A DNA stretch of 57,500 nt from Cristatella mucedo. Its lineage: Eukaryota > Bryozoa > Phylactolaemata > Cristatellidae. The DNA lies in NCBI GenBank assembly GCA_009760855.2, contig WPIO01000014.1, positions 405,001 through 462,500 on the forward strand, in the 5' to 3' direction. Of this stretch, positions 22,820 through 35,504 are shown in pieces (the first letter of the stretch is position 1; each line of letters begins with the position of its first letter). The notes beneath the pieces are model-generated. The model was not told the DNA's origin. It was given only the letters and a program-made list of their open reading frames with translations, and ran no database searches. Made by a program: the position numbers and the translations under genes.

Positions 22820-23780
22820 TCTTTGCCCTTTTTCCGCCTGGCTTCGTTCGAGCGAAGCGAGTCCTTCCGCCGGCCGTAAAAAAAGCATACAAGGCGCGCG
22901 AAGGCGAACGTCTGCTCGTAAGTTAGCGACGGCGCGTCGGCGGGCCACTTCCGGCGCGTGCCAAGGAGCCGCCGCCGCTGCGCTTCGCCGACGCTGCTCC
23001 GCGCTCAGGCTGCACGCTGCGACCCCCCTTCCGGACCGCTCGCCGCGCTCGCTCAGGGCTCCGTCGCTGCATCCCGAGACGCCGCGACGGGGGCTCGACG
23101 CTCGTCCTTGTATGCTGGCCTCGTGACGCACCGGCTTCAGTGATAGGCCTTTCTCGCCTTTTCCCGTCCTTTCTCGTCCTTTCCCGTCTTTTCTCGTCTT
23201 TTCCCGTCTTTTCTCGTCCTTTCTGCCGCGCCGATCAAGCTCCGCGCGCAGCGCGCCATCGTCAAAGCCGACGTGCTTCATGTCAGACCAGCGGATGTTG
23301 CGTGCGCGTGCGCATGAGCGTGCGCGCATGAGCGCGTGCGCGCTGAAGCGGCGTTTACGGACGTTGGGGCTTCGCAGCTGCGCGATCGCGGCTTGCAGCG
23401 CCGGCTCGCCAGCGGCCCCCTGCAGAGAGAGAGCTGCGACCAATTAGCCGTGCGAGAGTGAAAGGGTGCTCTGTGACGACACAATGCCGACGGCCGGAAA
23501 TAATGGCCTCACGCTCGGACGGGTGTCGGCGATGAAAGGAGGAAAGAGCAGACGCACTGTAGACATTCGATCTTAAATGGCCCTTCCATTGGCGCGGCAG
23601 CGGAGCGCCGCCGATCCACCCACCCGCCCGCCCGCCCGCCGCAGTGTGGTCTCTGACCTGGCGGCGCGGCCGCTCGCGCCCGAAAAATAGCGCAGCCTAG
23701 TCGATTTCCAACTCTCCAACACCGCAACCCCTTTCCGCGAGCGAGCGGCAGCTGCGCGTGCTTTAGTCGGTAATCGCAAA
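22820..23780. promoter_or_regulatory. Second GC-rich, CpG-rich block
   Basis: High CpG density with a CCCG/CCCGC run near 23620-23640. Open frames on both strands are not recognisable (22814-23443 minus is the longest). It could be a promoter region; no gene is assigned. Confidence 0.5.
23149..23223. repeat. 10-bp pyrimidine tandem repeat
   Basis: About seven units of YTTTCYCGTC, with alternating C and T variants giving a 20-bp higher-order period. Confidence 0.85.
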
Positions 23781-24484
23781 TCTAAAAGGGGGCGTCGAGG
23801 CGCTGGATATTTTCGTACGCTCTGGACGATGCCGACCTGCTGCTGAAGAGCACCGTTCGGGCTGAAGGGGCGTGCCCGGCGGTTGAAAACCCTTGCAACG
23901 CCCGTGCTCAAGACCGAAACATTTTAAACGTGCTAATAATATCCACAATAATTCTTGTATAGAGCACCATGTGTAAAACATATCTCAATACAGACGCTTT
24001 ACTACTCGCAGCGAGAGAAGCAACAACCGTAAATGACAAGCATGATAACGTGTGCAGACAAGCATATGCACGTGCTTAAAAAGACTCTCTGCGGTCAACA
24101 AGCACCAAAGGCTGAATACACCAAAGCGATTAGACTACGAGGTGCTTGAGATTAGTAGCAGTTTTGTAATTAAAATGATTACGAACCGAATACATCGCAA
24201 TCTATAGTTTAAACAGTAAGTAAAACCCATTTTTAAGATATTGCTAGTCAGTTGTACTTTGGACCTCGAGGTGACTCGTATGCTATACTGATACTGTACA
24301 CGCATACCTGTATGTGGCTTTTGAATAGACTTTTCTATGTTAACGACGCGAATATTTGCTCCTTTAAGCATTACGGACGTGTGCTTTACTGTTGCGCTAC
24401 CATCGGCTGCGTTCCTGCTTTTATCGACCAGCATCTCCGAATCATCAGTAGTGCTTAGAGGCGCCAGCTCTAAAAGTAAAAACA

Positions 24485-24565
24485 ACAGCTAGCTGATTCA
24501 GCAGCCTCGCTCGTGTAGCGGGAGGAAAGCCGCCTTCGCGGCTATCGCCACGCTCGCTGCTGCTG
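24485..24565 (-). mobile_element. SINE family A 3' fragment
   Basis: The reverse complement contains 'gaggctgctgaatcagct', the conserved end of family A. The tRNA head is not visible. Confidence 0.4.
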
Positions 24566-24961
24566 CTGCTGGCTATTGAGCTCCGCCGGCGTTTTGCATG
24601 CGACCGCAAGGACTAGCACCGTCACGCTGGCTGCGTTTATGGTCAAGGACCTGAGTGCACAAGCCGTTACAGGGCGTTTCTGATCGCACCGAACTGCGCA
24701 CCGGTATGCTCGCAAAGCACGCTGAGAAAGAAAAGACGAGAAGTTAATTTGGACAAAGGGAAATCTGAGCGGAACGGAAGCTTCGTAAGCTGACGCGTAG
24801 CGGTCCGTACCGTCGCTACAGGTGGCCACAAAGGCCAGAAGCACAAAGTTCCTGACCGACAGGGTAACTGAACTGAAGGCTCCGATCCCCGAAATATTGT
24901 AATTCGGTGCGAGGAACGGCGTGACGACTTGACGCCGAGGAGCGGGTGGTGCGAAAGCTTG

Positions 24962-25420
24962 AGGAGAAATCAGGTCGGATCAGCTAGGCTCGCGGAAGCG
25001 AGTGAAGCCACGTGAAAGGAGGCAGACCGAGGATCTTAAAGTTGATTCGATGCTTTATCGGAACTCGGAGAAGCTCAGATGTAAGTAGAGTCGCACGGCA
25101 GCTACGCTGCTGACAACAAACCAGCCGAGCTGCTGCTGAGTTTGACACCAATGAAAGACGACTATGTGAGCAGTTCAAGAGTCCTGAATAAAGGGTGATA
25201 AACTAAATTTGATACCGTACACGCGCGAACTAGTTTTGCTGCTGCTGTACTCTTTTGCAAGCAGGCCCGTGTTGTGGCGACGATCTTCGGCCGACTCAAT
25301 TTGCTTATCCAATGGCGTCAATTTGAAGCAGCACCGGCCATATTTCGCGCAGACTCATAGAAGTATTGAGTCCATCTAAAGGTTGAGGTCAAAATTTAAA
25401 GCTGTCCTCAGCTAGCACTA
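24962..25420 (-). mobile_element. LINE fragment, second subfamily
   Basis: The minus strand encodes LVSNSAAARLVCCQQRSCRA followed by a 'PIKHRINFKIL' block, equivalent to LVQNSAARLVC and VKQRIDFKVL. Upstream sequence matches the RT-thumb part of copies at 9 and 49 kb. The 3' tail is missing. Confidence 0.7.
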
Positions 25421-25728
25421 AAGAACCGTCAACCGAAGCATCTCCTAACCGAAGCTAGCATTCTGCCGTTTTTCAGGCGGCCAGATTTGTGCTCTCACAC
25501 CCATCACTGACCACTTGGCTCCTCCATCTTGAGTCTGCCGAATCAGGCAGGGGCTTTGGATGGTAACCTCCGAACACCGCTGCGTCTCTTCTGTGCCGCT
25601 GTGGCACAGGTGAACTACCATCAATGCTGGATGCGGAGTCAGCGCTGCAGAGTTGGTGCTTCGAAGCAGAGCTAGCTCGCGTACCGATAATAATAACGAA
25701 ATGCTCTAAAAGACACCATAGGCGAGCT

Positions 25729-25947
25729 GCTTATGCATGCTGACACTGTGCACGACGCAACTAACCACACTTGCATGCTGACCCTGTGCATGTCACCCCT
25801 AACCATGTTATTCATGTTGTATATCAAGCATGATATTACTCACCATTATATCGCGTTTCCTTCCTGCAGCAAATGTAAAGTGCCTAGAAAGGGGTTGAGT
25901 TCTACCAGGCCACTTTATCAAGTGTATTATCATTATTATTATTATTT
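25729..25947 (+). mobile_element. LINE 3' tail fragment
   Basis: 'tatgcatgctgacactgtgc', 'ttgcatgctgaccctgtgca', the 'gcagcaaatgtaaagtgcct' tail and an ATT repeat. Confidence 0.8.
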
Positions 25948-26084
25948 CGAATACCTACAAGTTGTGCACTTCGCTGTATCGTGTCATTTACTGAATACTC
26001 ACTTTTGGATTCCTTTATTTCCTGGCTTCAACCTATTTATCAGAATTACTTCCCAACCAGTTTAACCATTGCACCGCACGGTGT

Positions 26085-26490
26085 TCTGACTAAAATAGTT
26101 TAGCTATGCCTCGAACCAAACTCAGGCCCTTTGGGACCATGCTTTTAGTTCGCATGTTCCTAAAGCCTGGAACCCACCACCCATTGATATCACGACATCC
26201 CCTGACACAATGCCATTTATAAAATAAAAAAGCTAAAAAGCACCTGTTGCTCACGGCATTTGCTGGGTTCTTGCAAATTGTTCTTTGTGTGTGAATGTAC
26301 GCTAACACTGCATGTTACCAATAATCATATTATGCAGTCAACGCTGTACACGTTACCGCTGACCATAGTATGCATGTCGACACTGTGCACGTTACCACTA
26401 ACCATTTGGTCATGCTTCCGTTACAGCATGCGTCAATTGCCTAGAAAGAGACTTAGTTGTCTGAGAGCACTGCACCAAGGCATCGGTACT
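26085..26490 (+). mobile_element. LINE C-terminus and 3' end, diverged
   Basis: A degraded equivalent of the 'tatgctcccacagcctggaa' block at about 26150-26180, then the ctgaccat segments and 'gcctagaaagagacttagtt'. Confidence 0.65.
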
Positions 26491-27884
26491 ATTACATTGC
26501 GATTATTGGTCCAAACTTAGTTCAGTTGGCCACGTTACAGCGGGTCGCAGGTGGCCGGCCGACGGTAGCCGGTGGGAGCCCGCTCGCTGCACATTCTGCA
26601 GCTGACACCCAGCGCTATTCGCAAAATGCCGTTCAAGTGTCCTCGAATTCCCTGAAGAGATCGCTACCCCTCCGGCCCCTCTTTAACGTACTGAATGGTA
26701 GTACGCTTGAAACGGCGGCGCCGGCTAAACCGGCTGAATTGCGGGGGGGGGGGGGAGCAATTATTATTCGCGATTGTGCGATTATGCGAAAGTTTTTTGC
26801 CGAGATCGTATAAAAAGCTGCCGCCCTGAAATAGGCGGGTGGTCAGGATTCGGGACTCGCAGCATTGGCATTTGAGATTATTTAAGCTCTAGGCCACAGA
26901 ATCGTTGGTATGTAATCGTCAAGGCCGATGTCGATCGTCTGCAATCGTCCGCTGCTGTCAAAGAGACCTATCTCCAACATGGATATAGACTTGATAGGCT
27001 AAAGTATGAGCACTCATCATCGCTGCCGTGTTCCTGCTACTGCCGGCGTACCTGTGTGCATTGGTGCAGCGCCTACAAGTAACTAGCCGTGCTACAACGT
27101 TCATGTGTCGCCGGTATTTGTCGTGCGTCGGCTGAGACTAGCGCCGTTACGAGCGTTTCGTTTGCAGCCTAGTTATGACCAGACATGGAAGATGCACTCC
27201 ACGTTTATAACGGCGTCAATGAGTGTAAACAGGGTGACCAGCTGGCGTTCCGTAACGCCGAAAATGCCAAAGCGGTGTGCAGTTAGCCATACCCGAGTGC
27301 TTTGGGGCCAAGACTGATCGGACGGACGAATCGCCCGGACGGATCGCCATGCGGAAGCCTGTGCTGTGTCGCGAAGTTAAGGCTTAAAAGCTCTCTTTCG
27401 AGCATTGGTGCAACGACAACGGTTGCTACGCAGTGAAGAGAGATAGAGAGCGGGCGGGAGACAGATAGAGTCCCACTCAAGAGTTTGGCTACAATACATG
27501 GCAGACGGTACGTGAATTTCTATTCGTGGGTAGGGGCTTTAGCAATGCGCAAAATTCAACGAGCACGTAAACGTAATCGTCGGAGAACCGTCGATGCGAC
27601 GCCAAGCTTACGTTGGCGGAGCGAGCGTTTCGCTGACGATTCACGCCGTTGGGTGCAGTCACGCTTGCCTCATGAGGCACAACGGACCTCTTCTCCTCCC
27701 TACGGCGTCAGCCCATTCTAGGCTCTCTCTCTCAAGACTCTATCTATCAACGGCGTGCTGTGGACTGGCTTTGTTAACTAATCTGTCTGCTTGTCTGTTT
27801 AGTCTGCTTGGTGATAATAACGTAGGCGGACAGTTGGCCAAAGCTTCATACAGCATGGTCTCTTTTACCGGTGGCCCTTGCCAA
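26491..27884. other. No recognised gene
   Basis: Contains a 15-G run at about 26740-26755 and several short frames without recognisable domains. Confidence 0.4.
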
Positions 27885-28760
27885 ACTGTGATGCTTATAA
27901 ACGAACTGTACCAATACATTCAATATACATTCCTTGTGACTAATTCAATATTCTACTTGAACAACTGAGAACATTGATCTGTCTGGAGGATCAGACCCTG
28001 GCGTGGTTCAAATCGTACTTGTCCGGCTGCGTTCAGTCCGTGTCGAGTGGTGGTCACGTCTCATTCAGCCGACCAGTCACCCTCAAGAGTTCCACAAGGG
28101 TCCGTTTTCTGTTCTATACTGTTCTCCGTGTGTGCCGAGTTTCTCGGGAAATTGATTCAGGTCCATGGGATGGGATATCACGTCTATCCTGACATGCCCA
28201 GCTGCAGTTGTCATTTAAACAATCGGGAGTCAGCAGCTGTATCAACTGAATAAGTGATTCTAACTAGGAAGTCGGTCAATTTTTGTGGTTTATGTTTCTG
28301 TGTATGCGCGTGATTCTAGATCGCTGGGCACGTCGGCCAATGCAGCCAGACTGGTAGCGTCCTCAGCCAACGCAGGGTCTAGTAGCTGGGGGATGTGGCC
28401 TACTGACGGTGCCTGGTCTGGCGGCTGTGGCTTCGACACGGGCCGACTTTGTTCTCCCGCTAACCCACTGGGATGGGAGGGAGTGAAGGTGAGTAGGAGC
28501 GCCGGCCTAGGAGAGAACGGCTGCGTTGAGAAGCGCTGTAGGCGCCTGCAAGAGCATACGTCAAAGTAAGCCAGCTTCGGTGTTCTGCCTGCTTCCGAAA
28601 ACGTGCTGTTGGGAGAGCATTACTTCACAATCCTCTTAAGCTAAACGATGACAAAAGCCAAATTGAAAAACTCATAGGACCTGAGCGTGCGACTGGACAA
28701 GGAGACTTTTCGCTTCAAACGCTGGCGACGCTGTTGTGCGACCGTCGTCTGCCTCAGGTC
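27885..28760 (+). mobile_element. LINE reverse transcriptase relic
   Basis: The plus strand encodes DQTLAWFKSYLSG, VPQGSVFCSILF and 'VHGMGYHVYPDM', the equivalents of WFRSYLS, VPQGSVLGPLLF and HLYADD in CR1/L2 RT. At 28620-28670 'PLKLNDDKSQIE' matches the LKLNDDKTE block. The stretch 28260-28600 between them is not LINE-like and may be another insertion. Confidence 0.7.
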
Positions 28761-28764
28761 ATAC

Positions 28765-29045
28765 CCCGGGTAAAGCGATACTCTTAACTACCCAGGTAGC
28801 GAATGCGAGTCCTGCAGCAGGCAATCAAGGCCGTCCTCGGCTGCTATCGCCATTCTACTCGTCTCCTCGACTGGCCTTCTGATTCAGCTGTACTTATCGC
28901 TTCCTCTTCATTTCGTGAGTGAGATGGAGAGCCGCCGGCTAGCGTATGCGCATCGAAAGCCGCTTGGACTGCTTTTGAGTGAGCCGTAGAGAGCTCTCCA
29001 GCCGCTTAGTCCTTTTGGCATTGTGTAGCTGAAGAGATCCGTATC
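28765..29045 (+). mobile_element. tRNA-headed repeat continuing into family B body
   Basis: B-box-like 'gcgaatgcgagtcctgcagc' near 28800, then 'ggccttctgattcagctgta', then the family B core 'gtgagatggagagccgccgg' and gaaagccgcttgga. It suggests that the two repeat types can occur head to tail, or are one longer family. Confidence 0.4.
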
Positions 29046-32000
29046 AATAAAAGCGCAGTCAAATCGGGTCGCCCAAAAGGCCCACACGCCAAAAGATGCG
29101 TGGTCGTGCGAGTCACGAAAGATGAAAACCTCACAGCATTAAAAACACGTTCCGAGCACGCATAGAGATACACGGTGCCACGACGAGGTTTTCGTAACCA
29201 TGCAGGGAAAAGCGGTCGGTCGCCTAGCGCCAACGGGCGGGTTACCGACGCCGATCAAGCTCTTCTTCTTAGCGCCTAGCATAGGCAAACTGTGCTGCGA
29301 CTTGCAAATAAGACGCCGAAGAACGGCCGGACGCAGGATAATGAGACAAGTGGCCAATGTTGACATTTCGGCAGCCCAGGTGGCAGGAAACGGCAGCAAA
29401 ACAATATGACCCGATGTTCGAAGGGCAACAGTTCGATGTCAGCACCCGGACTTCGGCAGCAGGGCTCTGTGTGCGACACGTTCGAGGGCATTCACAGTAC
29501 CGCTGTACTTCAGTAAGTGAAAGGTCACCCGGCCATGTAGCAGCGTGGGCAGAAAAATCTCAGGAAAAGGGAACCTTTACCAGGCTAATTGATTTCCAAT
29601 AGCCAATAAACGGACGTCACAGCCCATCGACTCCTTAGACGAACACAGAAAAATGGCTCTCTTACTTAAATTTGCGATTTTCAACAAAACGCAATTATAT
29701 TTCCAGATAGCAAAAAACTGTAGAACAAACTAGTCTAATACACATTTTCGGAAAAGTGGTATCAAATTACGTACAGCACTTTTAAACCTTGTCGCTTCTT
29801 TACTATTCCCAGTAAAGCTATTCAAGATAATATCATTTAATCTAACAATGATCGTTGATTTGGGTACACGCTTACTTGCACGACTCGTACTTCTATGCGT
29901 GCACATTATATAATTGCGACCGTATCTAGTAAGCCTGTAGATTACTAGCAATGAAATCCTCTTCATTAAGCTGAGGTTGGATATGGATAAAGTGCACTAA
30001 CCTGGGATCGGTTCAGATTCCTGAAGATCAGCCATACAGAGAGCTGGTTAGGAGTGTTGCTCCGGACTTACCGCAACAGCACTTTATTTTAAGAGGAAGC
30101 CCACAGCCAATCCAGCCGTCGTGCCATTCGCCTGCCCTGGGTCAGCTCTAGTCACTGAAGTCCTTCGGCGGTTGTCGTTACCGGTCACCTGGTCTTTCTC
30201 GGAGAGAGGGCAGGTGCATAAATCTAGCTGAAAATGACGGCCGATTCGCTGGCCAGCGGAGAACTTCACCGACAAGAGACGTTAAATTGCTGCCATAATA
30301 TCCTTGGATTTCACCTTAGGCACTAAACCTAGAATGAGATTACTCGCTGTATCAACTCGAGATCGCCTTCGTAGATGACTCACAGAGAGGCTGCGAGAGG
30401 CAAACATCAGCAGCGATCGGAGTGCTTTGATGTAGACGCTCGGAGCTGAGCACGTTCGGAGCATTCGTTGGGCATGGCACTCAGCCGGGAGGCACTAGGC
30501 AACAGCAGCATTAAGGCGGCGGCGGGGGGGGGGGGCACTGGTAGCACAGACCGAGCAGCTGCTGCTCTGAGCTGGGTTGCTCTAGCGCTCTGAGCACCAG
30601 CTTCTTCCACCAACTCGACCGATCGCTTCCTGGCGACCCCGTAGGAGTTTTCAACGCACTTTAAATTGCATTTATACATCGAGACGAGACACTGTCACCT
30701 TATAAAAAACGTCTCTTCCCAATTCGTTAATTGTGTACGCGACTCGTTAATTGTGTACTACCTTTGCTTCACAAACCATCAGCTACTTTGCAGCTTACAA
30801 AGCACCACATGCAATAGTTACACACGTCAAACGCACTTTGAACTTCACTTGGGAGTGCCCATTTCAACTTGATCGCCTGACTTTATATCCGATTTCTCCC
30901 AAGTTAGTCTCTCTAAATGTACTGTGAGAAGGCTGTAGCGTCTCCTCTTTGGCATATTTAGCCTACAAATACTTAACAGCTTCCAACCGCTCACCACAGC
31001 ATTAGGTCTGAATGACATTTGAGTTAAACCAAAAGCACGAGATGTCTTTCTGCCCAGCACGAAATCCTTGTTCTGAATCCTGGCTTAGGATTTGGCCAAG
31101 AAGATTAATTTTGCCCAGTGGCATGCTATAACGATTTGTATTCGTTGCTATGAGCTCAATTTCTTGCGGTCATAACTGAATCAGATACGATCATTATATA
31201 TGCAGCATCCGTGCAGATGCAGCTTCCTTTAGTCAAGAGGAGCATGCACTGGTGGCACAAAGCCGAGAAGACTCCAAAGAACGACCTGTTAGTGCTGATG
31301 GCCATTATAATAGTTTTAGTCATCTCTATTGTGTAAGCTTTGATAGATCTTACCTTGGGTCTTGAAACAAGGCACCATTTTAATCACGTAGATGCCATGC
31401 ACAAGCACAATGCGAAGGTCACCGAGCAACTGCACACCTCCAAGGACTATCAAGGAAATGACAGTGCTCAGCAGCTCGACCAACGCATTGCAGCATCCCA
31501 ACCAGTTTGCAGCATCCCCTAAGAGAGCCCAGCCAAAAAAGCCACTGAAGAATGAGTTTACACAAGATAAAAATCATCTGCCTTGACAACACAAGCATAA
31601 GTGTTCAGATAAAATGACCAAGTATGACACTAAGCATTTTACTCCTTAGATACATCTTTGCTTCTTGCAAGATTTCTTATTTAGAATCAAATTTTGGAAT
31701 CCAAATCGGCATAAGTATAAAAACCATTGCCAAATTTAGCACTGCTTTCTGGCAAGTAAAAAAAGCAGTTATGATATAGATTATTCTGTATAGTGAAACA
31801 TTCATTAACTTCCAAAGCACAATAGCACGAGACCGTTACGGATCAGCTAATAAAAAAAACACAGAGTTATTAGCACACACCACAAAAGTAAGCGACAGTG
31901 AATTTGAGGGGAGGCTACAGCTTACCGCAGCTTGCAGCTGAGTCTGTAGATGCTAAATAAAGTAAATACTTTCACGATGCTAAAAAGACAATTTAATAGG

Positions 32001-32820
32001 GCAGTGAAGCCTGCAGTGCATTTCACATTTGAAAATGCTCGCGAGCATCAGAGAAGTCTTTCGAATGCAAGTCCCTAAGGGAGAGAATGAAAAAATAACT
32101 TAAGTGGCAGAGACTGTATGAAATAGCAATGAAATATGAAAGTGCCATAATAGCATAAACACTGCATTGCCACTGGTCTAACTCAAGTCATGAGCTTAAG
32201 GTGTGGAGCAGTCATCAAACAATACCATGTTAAGTGCTGAAGATATCTTGCAGTGAATTAAGAGGATGTGCTAGGTATTAACATGCAGTCACTAGAGCCG
32301 TCAGGTGCTAAATGCACACGCAAAACAATCGAACTAATAGCACCTATGAACACGTGACATTGCCAAAAATAGGTTTAGACATGGGAGCAAAAGGAAGTAC
32401 CGCATGTTAACAATTGAAAAGCTGGAAGCAAGCAACAGAGAGCATATTGAATCTATGGTGCACTGTACCATACTTAAACATACACGAGTGAGAGGTAGGG
32501 GTACAAAACACCACAAGACCAAGTTCACCACCATTTACTCTGAAAATAGCTGCCATTATTGCACATGCAGAAGGTAGGACGTCAGATCGCCGGTGACGGC
32601 TCTCACTGATCGCGTACAGACGCTCACCCTCAATCACAATGGTGGAAGTTCATCATTTTCAAGTGGCATCCAGCCCATAGCAGCCTGAGAGTACGGTCTC
32701 TGGCGGCTGCATAACTGTCAGTCCGCAGAATCCCATCAAATAGCACCTCGACAGTCACCGAGGTGACAACGAGGAGCCTTCACAGTCCACAGCGGCGAAA
32801 CCATAACAGTTCGGCGTGGT
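29046..32820. other. No recognised gene; possible BCD1 3' flank
   Basis: Short frames at 29006-29602 on both strands are unrecognised. A 13-base G run lies at about 30523. The right part lies downstream of the minus-strand BCD1 gene and may include its 3' UTR. Confidence 0.35.
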
Positions 32821-33552
32821 TTATCTAATCGAGTAATGCGGGAGCTCGTCTTGAAGAAGCACCAGGATGGTGGGAAACTCCACCACAACTTTGCCTTTCA
32901 GGTTGTCGCCAATCGTTTTATCTAGCGAAAGCAGCTCGTAAACTGGTTGACGACTTTGCAGGCGCTCAATTCTAATTAGCAGCCTCACGTCGGCCAGTAC
33001 TCGATAGGAAGAAGCGAGGTGGCTGAATACAGGATCGCAGCTCCGGTCGGCATCAACCAATTTTAGCAGCACATCGGAAAGAGTTTTGTTCTCAGACACT
33101 CGCTCTACGACGCGGCTTACGTTCAGTTTAGCGAAGTTCCAAACGGTGTGCCAGTAAATAAGCCGGTCTTTTCTCATCCACAAGGTAGTGTTTGCCCGCC
33201 GGGCCGAAGACAAAAATGGACAAGTTATCAGCCGCACGCCTCGCTTACGTGCTTGTTTGACGAGATTTGCAGTGAAGTGAAATCGCGAAACACCTTTGTT
33301 TTGACCTCGAAACGCTCCATCGACGACCCTGCCGGTTTCTTCCAACAATCGGTAGTCATTTAACAAATGTCGATCGCTTAAGCTCTCCATGCTTACATAC
33401 TTGGACCTGTCACGCAAACCGGTACACTGAGAATTTTCTTTATGAGCCTTGACACAGGGAAGTGAACAAGTTCTGACTTCACATTTAGGGCAACGGTATT
33501 TGGCGCCCTGCACGCTGCAAACCTCGCACTTCACTACGTACTCCGCAGCCAT
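32821..33552 (-). CDS. ZNHIT6/BCD1: Box C/D snoRNA protein 1 (zf-HIT family), intronless
   Basis: A 243-residue protein. Residues 9-43 form a HIT-type zinc finger: C9-x2-C12, C21-x2-C24, C29-x3-C33, H37, C43. The rest matches the BCD1/ZNHIT6 family: SLSDRHLLNDYRLLEETGR, then FHFTANLVKQARKRGVRL, TTLWMRKDRLIYWHTVWNF and, near the end, VVEFPTILVLLQDEL. In known eukaryotes BCD1 acts in the nucleus with NOP58, NUFIP and the R2TP complex to assemble box C/D snoRNPs. The start is placed at MAAEYVV (context GCCGGCATGG); an in-frame ATG 23 codons upstream is possible. The acidic N- and C-terminal extensions of the longer human protein are absent. The frame is uninterrupted, so the gene looks functional. 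A processed copy is less likely, since there is no poly(A) tail or duplication visible. Confidence 0.93.
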   Translation of the reverse strand: MAAEYVVKCEVCSVQGAKYRCPKCEVRTCSLPCVKAHKENSQCTGLRDRSKYVSMESLSDRHLLNDYRLLEETGRVVDGAFRGQNKGVSRFHFTANLVKQARKRGVRLITCPFLSSARRANTTLWMRKDRLIYWHTVWNFAKLNVSRVVERVSENKTLSDVLLKLVDADRSCDPVFSHLASSYRVLADVRLLIRIERLQSRQPVYELLSLDKTIGDNLKGKVVVEFPTILVLLQDELPHYSIR

Positions 33553-34320
33553 GCCGGCAGGAATTGAAGTAATTGGAGTCGCTGTGACACAATTGAAGCG
33601 ATTCCGGAAGCTTGGTCCCATTCATTACTACGTGACCGCCGCATAGTCCGACCTACAGCGACGAGAGCAGTCAGGTATACTACATTTTAAATTTTATAAT
33701 CTATTATTGAAGACAGTATAATAAACTTCTCTAATATTACAGCGCACAGCGTCTGGTTTTAAGTTACAAGAGAACTGATTCGGCGGTGACCACAGTTGTT
33801 CCGCGCTCGACAACGGGTGCAACGGTGATCTTTTTGCGTTACGCAATCTATTTTTCATAACTTAATATTTAATGGTTGCCAATAATTATCTGCATAGATC
33901 TTACATGGCTGAGTGGGCGGCTTAGCGACCAGGGTGTTGCGAAGCTGCCAGTCTTGATTATACTCTTGACAAGCAACAGCGAAGCAAGGAAGAATTCAAC
34001 AGGAAAAAGTGGAGATGCGAGAAGAAATGCGCCGAAACAAATCGACCTTGAGACAAAAAGATGTTCCTCGTTAATCTTCTGGAATGTCAGTGATCACGAG
34101 TTGCGTCGAACTTGAAACTGGCTTCCTCAGTGAAATTGTAAGCTTACATCGTCAAGATTCTCTCTGAATTTAATTAGATTATTTTTAATTTTTATAGATG
34201 ATTGATCACGAAAGATCCTTAACTTAGAGCGGCGTTAGCATAAATAAAAAATCTACTTATTTCGTATTTTACGCGTTCCTCGCAGCCTTTGCTACATGTA
34301 CGTGAACTAATAATAATAAT
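33553..34320. other. Upstream region of BCD1, no recognised gene
   Basis: Presumably holds the BCD1 promoter and 5' UTR. No motif stands out. Confidence 0.35.
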
Positions 34321-34332
34321 TGTACCCAGGCT

Positions 34333-34660
34333 GCGTCAGAACATCCCCTGACCTGACCACATTTAAAAGGAACTTAAAAACACACCTATTTAGGACAAAA
34401 TTTAGTGATTCCCTGTGATTCGTCTTTTATGTGCTTATGCGTGCTGACACTGTGCATGCTGCCACTAACCACATTTGCATGCTGACCCTGTGCATGTCAC
34501 CCCTTACCATATTATTCATTTTGTTCGTTTTTCAAGCATTATTTTACTTATCATTCAATTGCATTTCCCTTTGCAGCAAATTTAAAGCGCCTAGAAAGAG
34601 ATTAAGTTCTCTGAGGGCGCTTTATCAAGTGCATTATTTTTGTTATTATTATTATTATTA
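34333..34660 (+). mobile_element. LINE 3' end nested in LTR (first)
   Basis: 'gcgtcagaacatcccctgac' to the family tail and ATT repeat. It splits the LTR sequence AGGCT|GGGTT, which is continuous in the copy at 12.6 kb. Confidence 0.85.
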
Positions 34661-35223
34661 GGTTTGGTTGGCTGGGACCAGACGGCTGTAATGAGGGTCG
34701 CCGGCTAAGCCGGGGTCGGACCTACTGCATGGCCGGAAGTGTGGTGACGAGAGGTCACCGGAGCTCTTGGGTAGGAGAAGTTGGCCGAGTAAGTCGTGGT
34801 GTTGGAGGCTCCCGGTCTCGCCGAGTTATGCACCTGGATTCGTGCAGGCGTGCTCCGGTGATGCTGCCACGCACGCAAGGGAACGAGTACCCAAGGCCCG
34901 AGCGGAGCTGGATAGCTCGCTCATTGTTGAGACCTGTATATTCCGCGTTCACCGTGTAGCGTGTTCGTGACACCCCCGTGTGTTGGCGTCTTTAGGTGGA
35001 AGCTTACGACTGTGGTAGTTGTCAGCTCGGACTCGCCAAGCAGTTACTCAGCCAGGTGGGTTTTGGACGGCGTACGCTCGTACTGTTGGATTCGGAGTCG
35101 GTAGAACGACAGGACTGCGGAAGCCGACTGACCAACTGACACGTTTGTTCACGCTTGCTGCGTCGTCTTGTGCCCCTATCGTGTGCTTTGTGTAGGACCC
35201 TCCCTGTAGACTTGTTTAGTTCC

Positions 35224-35504
35224 CTAAAACACACCTATTTAGGACAGCATTTAGCGGGTCCCTGTGATTCGTCCTTGATGTGCTTATGCGTGCTGACACC
35301 GTGCATGCTGCCACTAACCACATTTGCATGCTGACCCTGTGCATGTCACCCCTAACCATATTATTCATTTTGTTTGTTTTTAAGCATGATTTTACTTACC
35401 ATTCAATTTCATTTCACTTTGCAGCAAATGTAAAGCGCCTAGAGAGAGATTAAATTCTCTGAGGGCACTTTATCAAGTGAATTATTATTATTATTATTAT
35501 TATT
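35224..35504 (+). mobile_element. LINE 3' end nested in LTR (second)
   Basis: 'ctaaaacacacctatttagg' to the tail and ATT repeat. It splits the LTR between 'tgtttagttcc' and 'cttgttgctg', which are adjacent in the other copy. Confidence 0.85.

Noticed and set aside
22814-23443. 209-residue minus-strand frame
   Set aside because: Includes the decamer tandem repeat (KDGKGRERTGKG) and GC-rich filler, with no recognisable domain.
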